A stretch of DNA of 64,000 bases from Arthrobacter sp. PGP41 (GTDB lineage: Bacteria > Actinomycetota > Actinomycetes > Actinomycetales > Micrococcaceae), in assembly GCF_002953935.1 (NCBI RefSeq), contig NZ_CP026514.1:3534001-3598000 (forward strand), in the 5' to 3' direction. How positions within the stretch are numbered: position 1 is the first letter of the stretch; every line of letters starts with the position of its first letter. Of the stretch, positions 36,786-44,445 are shown piece by piece. Both the position numbers and the translations under genes were made by a program. The notes beneath the pieces were generated by a model that saw only the letters and a program-made list of their open reading frames with translations, was not told where the DNA came from and ran no database searches.

Positions 36786-37936
36786 GCCAGACCACAGCCG
36801 ACAGGACGCTGCATCCGGGCAGGACGGCCCCGGCCTCCGCGACTGACCGCGCCATTAAACGCCGGCGCGTGCTGGACATCCTTGAAGCCAAGGGGCAGGA
36901 GTCACTGCTTCTGACCACCAACACCGCGCTGACGTGGTACCTGGACGGCAGCCGGGTGCACATCAGCCTGGCCGGCGATCCGATCGCCGCCCTCCTGGTG
37001 GACCGCGGAGGCGACCACCTCGTCACCTTCAACAATGAGGCCGGCCGGATCGCCGCCGAGGAGCTGCCTGCCGGCGTCGCTCTGCACTCCGTGCCCTGGT
37101 ACGGCAACCTGCACGAGGCCGCCGCCGCCGTCGGACGTACTGGCTCGGCTGGAACTGCCGCCCAAGGCGGCACAGCCGGGCGTGGCACAGCACCGCTGGC
37201 CGAAGCGGAGGTGGCGGCGGAGCTGCGCGCGGCCCGCCAGCAGCTGCTCCCGGCCGAGAGCGCACGTTACGCACGGCTTAGCGCCGAGGTTGCGGTGATC
37301 ATGACGGACGTCCTCTCCACGGCCCGGCCGGAGACCACGGAGTTCGAGCTGGTGTCCGCCCTGGCCGGCCGGGTTGTCGCCGCCGGCGCGGAGCCCCTGG
37401 TCCTGCTGTGCAACGGCAGCAGCCGCAGCGGGTTCCGGCACCCGCTGGCCACGCACTCACCGCTGGGCCGCCGCGCAATGGCCGTCGTGTGCGCCCGTCG
37501 GGACGGCCTGGTTGCCAACATCACCCGCTGGGTAAGGTTCGACGCCGGCACGGCGGAAGAGCACGACGCCGAGGCACGCATCGCCGCAGTGGAAGCAGAC
37601 ATCTTCGACGCCACGGTCCCCGGCGCCCGGCTGGACCGGATTTTCACCGAGATCCAGGCCGCCTACGCCCGGCACGGCTTCGGCGCCGACCAATGGGAGC
37701 AGCACCACCAGGGCGGTCCCGCCGGCTACGCCGGCCGTGACCCGCGGGTTACCGCCGCCGCAACGGACACAGTGGTCCTGGACCAGGCTTTTACCTGGAA
37801 CCCGTCCGGGCCCGGCGTCAAGATCGAGGACACGGTCCAGCTCACCGGAACGGGCTTGCAGGTCCTGACGGTCGACCCCCGCTGGCCCTCGACGGCGGTC
37901 AACGGACTAGGGCGGCCGGCCACCCTCCAGCTCTAG
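36782..37936 (+). CDS. M24 (pita-bread) fold protein with most metal ligands replaced
   Basis: This 384-residue protein has the creatinase-like N-domain (ALTWYLDGSRVHISL) and the M24 C-domain (EQHHQGGPAGYAGRD, FTWNPSGPGVKIEDT). The usual first metal-ligand pair (vDxGa...sDxTR) reads VVCARR and ANITR, so both aspartates appear replaced. The first of the two C-terminal glutamates is an asparagine (WNPSGPG); only the IED glutamate and a histidine are visible. It may therefore be metal-independent, like creatinase. The ATG at 36782 overlaps the fusion gene's stop, completing a three-gene coupled set. Confidence 0.78.
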   Translation: MSQTTADRTLHPGRTAPASATDRAIKRRRVLDILEAKGQESLLLTTNTALTWYLDGSRVHISLAGDPIAALLVDRGGDHLVTFNNEAGRIAAEELPAGVALHSVPWYGNLHEAAAAVGRTGSAGTAAQGGTAGRGTAPLAEAEVAAELRAARQQLLPAESARYARLSAEVAVIMTDVLSTARPETTEFELVSALAGRVVAAGAEPLVLLCNGSSRSGFRHPLATHSPLGRRAMAVVCARRDGLVANITRWVRFDAGTAEEHDAEARIAAVEADIFDATVPGARLDRIFTEIQAAYARHGFGADQWEQHHQGGPAGYAGRDPRVTAAATDTVVLDQAFTWNPSGPGVKIEDTVQLTGTGLQVLTVDPRWPSTAVNGLGRPATLQL

Positions 37937-37937
37937 C

Positions 37938-38019
37938 CACAACGCTCTATCAGTTCCTGCAGCAAAACCCACAACGCTCGATCAGTTCCTGCAGCAAAAC
38001 CCAAAACGCTCTATCAGTT
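37938..38019. repeat. 32-base direct repeats between convergent genes
   Basis: Two nearly identical 32-base units (37938-37969 and 37970-38001), each containing GCTC(T/G)ATCAGTTCCTGCAG, are followed by a partial third copy at 38002-38019. The array sits in the 183-base gap between the M24 gene and the convergent aldehyde dehydrogenase gene. Degenerate copies (AGAGCGTGTTGG, AGAGAGGGTTGTC) continue to about 38120. Confidence 0.7.
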
Positions 38020-38058
38020 GAAGCCGTAGTACCGGCAACAACTGATAGAGCGTTTTGG
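38001..38058. terminator. Perfect 19-base-pair hairpin between convergent genes
   Basis: CCAAAACGCTCTATCAGTT at 38001-38019 pairs perfectly with 38040-38058 around a 20-base loop. The left arm is the third copy of the direct repeat and the right arm is its inverse. It is well placed as a bidirectional terminator for the M24 and aldehyde dehydrogenase genes, though it lacks a clear T-run. Confidence 0.55.
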
Positions 38059-38119
38059 TTAAAGCGACATCAAGTGGAAGAGCGTGTTGGATAAGCCCAC
38101 ATTAAGTGAGAGAGGGTTG

Positions 38120-39571
38120 TCAGGGTAGTACGAGTTCGCCGTCCACCCGGCGCGGGATGCCCAGCGGGTTGCTCTCGAGCAGCGCCGGGTGCAGGACCGC
38201 TTCAGGCGCATCCTGGTAGGCAACCGGACGCTGGAACCGGCGGACCGCCGTCGCGCCCACCGAGGTGAACAGCGAGGTGGTGGCCGGGTAGGGGCCGCCG
38301 TGCTGCTGCGCCCAGTTGACGGCCACTCCGGTAGGCCAGCCGTCGAAGAGGACGCGGCCTGCGAGTCCGGACAGCTGCTCCACAAGCGCGGAGATGTCCT
38401 CATTCGGTTGGGCGTGCACCGTGGCGGTCAGGCTGCCCGGCACTTTGGCCAGGGCTGCGGACAGCTCCTCCTGGTCCGCGTATTCGATCAGCATGGTGGT
38501 GGGGCCGAAGCACTCCTCCAGCAGTTCCCCGGGACTCTCCAGGACCCTGGCAGCGGTGGTGGAAAAGACCACCGGCGCTGCCCCGTTGGCCACAGCATCC
38601 TGGTCCACGCTGCCGCTGACCACCTCAACGCCCTCCACGGACGCGAAGCCGCGCAGGCCGTCCGGATAAGCCTCGGCGATCCTGCTGGTGAGCATGCCCA
38701 GGGCCGGCTTGTCCTTGCTGGCCTCCGCCACCCTGGCTGCGAAATCCGTGCCGGCCGGTATGAACACCAGTCCGGGCTTGGTGCAGAACTGTCCGGCGCC
38801 CAGGGTGAAGGAGCCTGCAAGCCCGGCAGCGAGCTGGTCCGGGCGTTCGGCCAGCGCCCCCTCCGTGACCACTACAGGGTTGAGGCTGCCCAGTTCGCCG
38901 TAGAACGGGATGGGTTCGGGACGGGACGTGGCAAGGTCGAACAGCGCCCGGCCGCCGGGGATGGAGCCCGTGAAGCCGACGGCCTTGATGGCAGGATCCT
39001 GGACCAGGGCTGTTCCCACTTCACGGCCGCTGACCAGGGCGAACAGGCCGTCCGGGGCGCCCGCGCCGCGAAGCGCGTCCGCCACGATCTCCGCCGTCCG
39101 CTCGGACAGCCGCAGGTGGCCTGAGTGCGCCTTGACGATCACAGGGCAGCCGACCGCGAGGGCGGATGCGGTGTCGCCGCCGGCCACCGAAAAGGCGAAC
39201 GGGAAGTTCGACGCCGAGAAGACCGCCACGGGGCCGATGGGCTTGAGGATCCTGCGCAGGTCCGGCCTGGGCGGGGTGGCAGCCGGATCCGCGTGGTCGA
39301 TGACCGCTTCGAGGTAGGAGCCCTCGGTGACCACGCGGGCGAAGAGGCGCAACTGCCCGGTGGTGCGTGCCACTTCGCCGGTGAGGCGGGCTGCGCCCAG
39401 GCTGGTCTCGGAATCGGCGATCGCCACGAGCTCGGCGGCGTTGGCGTCCAAAGCGTCGGCCACAGCGTTGAGCCAGCCAGCGCGCTGGGCGTCGGAGGCA
39501 GCCGCCGAGATCCTGGCCGCATCCGTGGCCGCGGCTGTCAGCTCGTTAAGGGAAAGGGTTGCAGTAGTCAC
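38120..39571 (-). CDS. Aldehyde dehydrogenase, probable 2,5-dioxovalerate (alpha-ketoglutarate semialdehyde) dehydrogenase
   Basis: This 483-residue NAD(P)-dependent aldehyde dehydrogenase carries the catalytic cysteine in GAGQFCTKPGLVF, a form characteristic of the semialdehyde dehydrogenases of sugar-acid pathways. It also has GELGSLNP with the general-base glutamate and SASNFPFAFS in the cofactor region. It should convert 2,5-dioxopentanoate to 2-oxoglutarate, the last step of oxidative uronate catabolism. Its start is the GTG at 39571 with AGGA upstream. It is the distal gene of the minus-strand uronate operon. Confidence 0.85.
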   Translation of the reverse strand: MTTATLSLNELTAAATDAARISAAASDAQRAGWLNAVADALDANAAELVAIADSETSLGAARLTGEVARTTGQLRLFARVVTEGSYLEAVIDHADPAATPPRPDLRRILKPIGPVAVFSASNFPFAFSVAGGDTASALAVGCPVIVKAHSGHLRLSERTAEIVADALRGAGAPDGLFALVSGREVGTALVQDPAIKAVGFTGSIPGGRALFDLATSRPEPIPFYGELGSLNPVVVTEGALAERPDQLAAGLAGSFTLGAGQFCTKPGLVFIPAGTDFAARVAEASKDKPALGMLTSRIAEAYPDGLRGFASVEGVEVVSGSVDQDAVANGAAPVVFSTTAARVLESPGELLEECFGPTTMLIEYADQEELSAALAKVPGSLTATVHAQPNEDISALVEQLSGLAGRVLFDGWPTGVAVNWAQQHGGPYPATTSLFTSVGATAVRRFQRPVAYQDAPEAVLHPALLESNPLGIPRRVDGELVLP

Positions 39572-39592
39572 TGGGATCCTGTTCGTCGTGAT

Positions 39593-40702
39593 TTAGGTCT
39601 GCGGGTTGTCAGTGAACCTGAAGCCGAGCCCCGGCTGGCCCGTAAGCGTCACCCGGCTGCTGCTGAACCGGACCGGCGACGGGCCGGCCAGGATCCCCAA
39701 CTGTTCGAAGGATGCCTCCTCCACGTCCTCCACCATGGTGGGCTCCGCCAGGGTCAGGGCCAGCTGCCCGGACAGTTCGGGCAACAGATGCGGCATGACC
39801 CTGATGCTGTTGGTCCGTGCCAGCTCAACGATCCGCCGGAACGGGGTGATGCCTCCCACCCGGATGATGTTGGGCTGGATGATGTCCACCGCTTCCGCCT
39901 CAATGAAATCGCGGAACCGGTAGATGGTGTGCAGGTTTTCGCCAAGGGCAATCGGCACCGGTGAATGCTTGCGGAGCCGCCGGTAAGCCCAGAGATCGTC
40001 CGCCCGGAGGGGTTCCTCGAGCCACTCCAGCCCGAATTCGGACAGGACGTCGAGGGCGCGGAAGGTGGCGGGCAGGTCCCAGCGCTGGTTCGCGTCGATC
40101 ATGAGCTTCCGGTCCGGCCCCAGCACCGAGCGGACCGCGGCAACACGTTCGGCGTCCTCGCGGAGATCAGGCTTGCCAACCTTGATCTTCACCGCCCGGT
40201 GCCCTGCCGCGACCCACCGTTCGGTCTGGGCTACGAGATCCTCAAGGGTGTAGTGCAGGTTCACCCCGGAGCCGTAAACCTCGGCAGACTCCTGCCGCTG
40301 GCCAAGGTGTCCGGTGACGGACGTTCCGGCGCGGGAGGCCTGCAGGTCCCAGAGGGCAAGGTCCACTCCGGCCATCGCGATGGTGGTCAGTCCCCCGCCG
40401 CCGGCCTCGTGCAGCCTTTTCCACAGCGCGTCCCAAACCACCTCCGGATTAGCCGGCAACCCTGCGACGAAAGGCGCGATGTCGTAGTCCAGCAGTGCCT
40501 TAACCGCCTGGGGTCCGATGGTGGGCGTCCAGGAAAAACCATGCCCCGCACCGCCGTCGTCCGTATGGATCTCCGTAACGATTACGTGGTTCTCCGGCGC
40601 CTCCACGCCCCAGCTGCGACGCAGCGGAACTGTGATGAGCCGGGTGGAGATGCCCGTGATGCGCGGTGCGGTACGCACTGCCGCGGCGGCCGGGGCGCCC
40701 AT
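39593..40702 (-). CDS. Enolase-superfamily enzyme (MR/MLE type): galactarolactone cycloisomerase or sugar-acid dehydratase
   Basis: This 369-residue enzyme has the enolase-superfamily active site in order: KIKVGK (catalytic lysine), DANQRWD (metal Asp), WLEEPL and GENLHT (metal Glu residues), and MPHLLPELS (His/Glu region). Neighbouring genes make it the step that turns a galactarate or galactarolactone into 5-dehydro-4-deoxyglucarate, either as a cycloisomerase (Gci type) or a dehydratase. Sequence alone does not separate these. Its ATG shares one base with the stop of kdgD, upstream in the operon. Confidence 0.8.
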   Translation of the reverse strand: MGAPAAAAVRTAPRITGISTRLITVPLRRSWGVEAPENHVIVTEIHTDDGGAGHGFSWTPTIGPQAVKALLDYDIAPFVAGLPANPEVVWDALWKRLHEAGGGGLTTIAMAGVDLALWDLQASRAGTSVTGHLGQRQESAEVYGSGVNLHYTLEDLVAQTERWVAAGHRAVKIKVGKPDLREDAERVAAVRSVLGPDRKLMIDANQRWDLPATFRALDVLSEFGLEWLEEPLRADDLWAYRRLRKHSPVPIALGENLHTIYRFRDFIEAEAVDIIQPNIIRVGGITPFRRIVELARTNSIRVMPHLLPELSGQLALTLAEPTMVEDVEEASFEQLGILAGPSPVRFSSSRVTLTGQPGLGFRFTDNPQT

Positions 40703-41607
40703 CAGCGGCCGGCCAGCTCGTAGCCCTTGGCGAGGATGGCCTTGAGCTGGACCAACTGTTCCTCGGTGGGGTCAACCAGCGGCGGGCGGACGGAACCCAC
40801 CGCCAGGCCGCCCAGGCGCAGGCCTGCCTTGATCAGCGAAACGCCGAAGCCCGGAGTCTGGTCGCGGAGCCGGACCAGCGGCGCGTAGAAGCCTTCCAGC
40901 AGGGCGTTCCGGCGGTCCTCGTCGCCAGAGATGTATGCGTCGTAATAGGCCGTGGCGATCTCCGGCGCCATGGCGAAGACGGCCGAGGAGTACAGCGGGA
41001 TCCCCATCCCGCGGTAGGCGCCCTGGGTCAGTTCGGCGGTCAGCAGGCCGTTGAAGAACGCAAAGTCCTGGCGTCCCGTGGCACGGACCGCGGACACGAT
41101 TTCCTGGGCCAGGCCAACGTCGCCGAGCCCGTCCTTGAAGCCGATGACCTTGGGGTTGGCGGCCAGCCGAGCCATGGAAGCTGCCGTGAACCTGGCGTTG
41201 CCGCGGTGGTACACGATCACCGGCAGGCTGCTGGCGTTGGCCACGGCCTCGATATAGGCAACCAGACCGTCGGCGGGTCCGGTGACCAGGTACGGCGGCA
41301 GCACCAGGAGGGCGTCCGCGCCGGATTCTTCCGCGGCACGGGCGGCGGCAAGGGCATGGCCCAGCGGACCGCCGGCTCCTGCGACTACGGGCACCTTTCC
41401 GGCAACAACCTCGACGGCGGCTGCCACCACGGTGCGGACCTCGTCGATGCTGAGGGCGTGGAATTCGCCGGTGCCGCAGGCGGGGAAAACACCGCCCGGC
41501 CCGAACGGAAGCCGCGAGCTGATGTGTTCCTTGAGCAGTTCCACGTCAACGGCGCCAACGGCTGTGAACGGGGTGACGGGGAAGAACAGTACGCCGTCGA
41601 ATTTCAT
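40702..41607 (-). CDS. kdgD: 5-dehydro-4-deoxyglucarate dehydratase
   Basis: This 301-residue member of the dihydrodipicolinate synthase superfamily should dehydrate and decarboxylate 5-dehydro-4-deoxyglucarate to 2,5-dioxopentanoate. It shows FFPVTPF, PACGTGEFHAL, the conserved VYHRGNA and the Schiff-base lysine in GFKDGLGD, a set characteristic of KdgD. It overlaps the upstream SDR gene by 4 bases and the downstream enolase-superfamily gene by one, so it is firmly within the operon. Confidence 0.88.
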   Translation of the reverse strand: MKFDGVLFFPVTPFTAVGAVDVELLKEHISSRLPFGPGGVFPACGTGEFHALSIDEVRTVVAAAVEVVAGKVPVVAGAGGPLGHALAAARAAEESGADALLVLPPYLVTGPADGLVAYIEAVANASSLPVIVYHRGNARFTAASMARLAANPKVIGFKDGLGDVGLAQEIVSAVRATGRQDFAFFNGLLTAELTQGAYRGMGIPLYSSAVFAMAPEIATAYYDAYISGDEDRRNALLEGFYAPLVRLRDQTPGFGVSLIKAGLRLGGLAVGSVRPPLVDPTEEQLVQLKAILAKGYELAGR

Positions 41608-42569
41608 GGTGTCTCCTTGGCTCCGCCGCCGGTTCTGACCAGCGCGGAGTTCTCGTCGTTGAGGGTGGAACGGGACTTGAGTTCCGTGCGCCAGCTGCGC
41701 GCGGGGTGCCAGCCCAGGAGTTCCTGCGCTTTGGCGATGGAGAAGGCCGGGCTGGTGCCGGTGAGCCCAGCGCTGAGGACTTCGCTTCCGGGCAGGAATT
41801 TTGGCATCAGTTCGGCCAGGGGCGCGGTGGCGAGGGCGTCAGCGGCTCCGACGAAGAAGGTTTCCCCGTTGGGGATGGACGGCATCTTTTCCAGCAGCAG
41901 GTCGAGGAAGTCCGCCACGTCCCGGGCGTCCACGTAGTTGAACAGGGCGGGGGCGGAGAGGGCGGGGTCGGCCAGCCGTTCTGCAAGGGTGTGGCCCTGC
42001 TGGGTGGGTGCGCCGTTCCACTCCTCCGGGGAGATCACGTAGCAGGGGCGGAACGCCGCATAGCGGATCTTTCCCCCCTGGGCTGCCGCGAAGGCCTGGA
42101 CGGTTTGCTCCGCGATGAGCTTGGACAGCGCGTACGCGTTCCAAGGCTTCGGCGGCGTCCGCTCATCCAGCGGGAATGACGGCGGCAGCCAGCCCGCAGG
42201 TGAGCCGTAGCCCAGCACGGTGGGACTGCTGGCGGTGACGATCTTCGGTACGCCCACTTCCGTCGCGGCGCTGACCACGGCGAAGGCGAGGCGTGTGTTC
42301 GTAGCGAAGATGACGTCCTCGGGCGCGCTGAAAGGCACCGCGATCGCCGCAAGGTGGATGACGGCGTCGGGCGTGGCTTCCCGGAGGAGGCGCAGAGCCT
42401 CACCCGGCACAAGAAGGTCGGCGGTTTCCTGTACCACCCCGGCGGGAAGCTGGTCCGCCGGGACGGCGTCGCGGTCCACGGAGATGACGTGGTGGCCTTT
42501 CCCGGCGAGCCCGGCCACCACGCTGCGTCCCAGCCGGCCGGAGCCGCCGGTGACAAAGATCCTGCTCAT
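41604..42569 (-). CDS. NAD-dependent epimerase/dehydratase family protein, candidate uronate dehydrogenase
   Basis: This 321-residue extended SDR has the cofactor loop VTGGSGRLGRS, the serine of ASSPTVLG and the catalytic YALSK. In a cluster with kdgD, an enolase-superfamily enzyme and a ketoglutarate-semialdehyde dehydrogenase, the missing first step is uronate oxidation to the aldarolactone, which this enzyme could supply. It is longer than well-studied uronate dehydrogenases (about 265 residues), so the assignment is tentative and a sugar epimerase cannot be excluded. It is 27 bases downstream of the Gfo/Idh/MocA gene. Confidence 0.7.
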   Translation of the reverse strand: MSRIFVTGGSGRLGRSVVAGLAGKGHHVISVDRDAVPADQLPAGVVQETADLLVPGEALRLLREATPDAVIHLAAIAVPFSAPEDVIFATNTRLAFAVVSAATEVGVPKIVTASSPTVLGYGSPAGWLPPSFPLDERTPPKPWNAYALSKLIAEQTVQAFAAAQGGKIRYAAFRPCYVISPEEWNGAPTQQGHTLAERLADPALSAPALFNYVDARDVADFLDLLLEKMPSIPNGETFFVGAADALATAPLAELMPKFLPGSEVLSAGLTGTSPAFSIAKAQELLGWHPARSWRTELKSRSTLNDENSALVRTGGGAKETP

Positions 42570-42596
42570 GGTTGTTCCTTCAGGTTCTCAGGCCGG

Positions 42597-44069
42597 TCAC
42601 TTGCCGCGGCGAAGGTCGACGCCGAGGTCCAGGTCCTCGATGCGCACGGGCAGGGAGGTCTCGAGGGAGCGGTTGCCGGCGATGCCGACTGACACCGACC
42701 TCAGCCCGTCCAGGTAGCCGGAGGGGCGTCCCAGCGGGTCCTCGCCCGGGCCGTTGAACAGGTCCGAGAGGAGAAGCTCGTCCCCGCCGCCGTGGCCGCC
42801 CTCGCCGTTGACGATGGGCACCTCGTAGGCTGCTTCCCAGTGGCGCTGGACCACCAGGCGTTCCCCGTTGCGGCGGATGGCGTCTTCTTCCTCCACCGGG
42901 GTGGCGCTGGGATCCACGACGGTCTTTTTGTCCGTGCTGTGAAGCACGGCGGCGCGTTCCACGACCTCAAGCTCGGCTCGGCCTTCCGTGCCGTTGACAG
43001 CGACGCGGTAGCCCTCCCACGGGCTGTGGGCGTTCAGCGAGTAGCTCAGGCGGGGGCCGCCCTGGTACTCCACCACCAGCGCGAGGTTGTCCTCGATGGT
43101 GATGCCGCCGGTGAAGACGTCCTGGTCGCGGCGGTAGCCGTCGTAGTGCTCGTTGTCCAGGAACAGTGCCTTGAGCCGCTCGTCCTCCCGCAGGTCCAGC
43201 GCGAAGGGGTCCTTTGCGCCGGTGCTTGTTCGGGCGGCGGAAGCATCGGCGTCGGGCGTTCCACGCTCCGGACGGGGGCCCAGGCCGCGCTCGGCGGCGT
43301 TCCTGTCACCGTAGAACTTCAGACCGCCGGACGCGAAGACCCGCTCCGGGACGTCGTCGATCCACCAGTTGACCAGGTCGAAGTGGTGGGACGCCTTGTG
43401 GATCAGCAGGCCGCCGGAGTTCTTCTTTTCGCGGTGCCAGCGGCGGAAGTAGTCCGCACCGTGGACCGTGTCCAGGACCCAGCTGAAGTCGATGGACGTT
43501 ACCTTGCCGATCACGCCGCTCTGGATGACCTCCTTCAACGCGCTGTTGCGCGGCGAGTAGCGGTAGTTGAACGTGACCACAACGTTCCGGCCGGTCTCAT
43601 GCACGGCCTGGGTGATGCGGCGGCAGCCCTCAGCGTCAATAGTGAGGGGTTTTTCGACGACGACGTCCGCCCCGGCGCGCAGGCCCTCCACGATGTAATC
43701 CGCGTGCGTGTAGTCCGGCGTGGTGACAATGACGCGGTCAATGTTGTTGGCCTGGATGAAGGCCGTGAGGTCCGCCGGGTCAAAGGACGCAACGGGTCCC
43801 GGAGCTCCCAGTTCCTGGATGAGCTTCTGGTAGAACTCCACCCTGCCCGGGTTGACGTCGGACAACGCCACGAGCTCCGCAGTGCCCGCATGCTTGCCGA
43901 AGATCGCGCGGATGTACATCTCGGAGCGGCCCCCGGTGCCGATCAGGGCGATGCGGGCCTTGCCGCCCTGGCGGGCGGGAGCGGCCGGGGCGCCGGGAAC
44001 AGCGTGCAGGCCGTCCGTGGACCCGGGCCGGGCCTCTGAAGCAGAAGTCGACTCGGCTGTGTTGACCAT
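42597..44069 (-). CDS. Gfo/Idh/MocA-family oxidoreductase
   Basis: This oxidoreductase has about 490 residues. After a 35-residue Ala/Pro-rich start come the Rossmann motif IALIGTGGRSEMY, VVVEKPLTIDAEG with the catalytic EKP lysine, and FNYRYSP, then a substrate domain with GGLLIHKASHHFDLVNWWID. It is unlike the shorter paralogues at 14957 and 34668. I chose ATG 44069 for the AAAGGGA upstream; the frame opens at 44201 across an operator. It is the promoter-proximal gene of the uronate operon. The substrate is unknown. Confidence 0.82.
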   Translation of the reverse strand: MVNTAESTSASEARPGSTDGLHAVPGAPAAPARQGGKARIALIGTGGRSEMYIRAIFGKHAGTAELVALSDVNPGRVEFYQKLIQELGAPGPVASFDPADLTAFIQANNIDRVIVTTPDYTHADYIVEGLRAGADVVVEKPLTIDAEGCRRITQAVHETGRNVVVTFNYRYSPRNSALKEVIQSGVIGKVTSIDFSWVLDTVHGADYFRRWHREKKNSGGLLIHKASHHFDLVNWWIDDVPERVFASGGLKFYGDRNAAERGLGPRPERGTPDADASAARTSTGAKDPFALDLREDERLKALFLDNEHYDGYRRDQDVFTGGITIEDNLALVVEYQGGPRLSYSLNAHSPWEGYRVAVNGTEGRAELEVVERAAVLHSTDKKTVVDPSATPVEEEDAIRRNGERLVVQRHWEAAYEVPIVNGEGGHGGGDELLLSDLFNGPGEDPLGRPSGYLDGLRSVSVGIAGNRSLETSLPVRIEDLDLGVDLRRGK

Positions 44070-44150
44070 GAGGGTCCCTTTCGAAGGCTTAGGTCCGGCC
44101 CGCTGGGCCGTTGTTGCGTGTAGATCCGGTTCATGCTGAAGGGCGTGTGA

Positions 44151-44317
44151 GAAAACGCTTTCCCGGTTTGCTATAAGATTTGTATCAACCGGACCGTCCA
44201 TCCGTCAACCATTGACAGCACTGGCAGAAAACGCTTTCCGCCAGAGTGCAGCCCCAGCACTGGAAAACCCGGGAAAACCGGGTGGGAAATTTCGGGAAAC
44301 CAAGAGAAATCGTTTTC
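44151..44317. promoter_or_regulatory. Divergent promoter of the uronate operon and LacI gene with three operators
   Basis: The 376-base gap 44070-44445 contains GAAAACGCTTTCC at 44151-44163 (extending to 44164), an identical copy at 44227-44239 and a weaker AGAAATCGTTTTCC at 44304-44317, about 76 bases apart. No reading frame is supported in the gap. The three sites flanking both starts suggest repression, possibly by looping, by the adjacent LacI protein. Confidence 0.65.
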
Positions 44318-44445
44318 CCCCTCCCGTTATATGCTTTCACTCACGATGTGCTTTGACCAGGACGTCGACAAGGAGTTGGCCGGGTCCCCCTGCCAGCGGA
44401 CTGCGCCCGGCCCTGCCGGCTCCGGCGCGAAGGAAGGGGCCACTT

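Noticed and set aside
37938..38058. Possible CRISPR array from the 32-base repeats
   Set aside because: The repeats are directly adjacent with no spacers between them, only two or three copies exist, and no cas genes are in the window.
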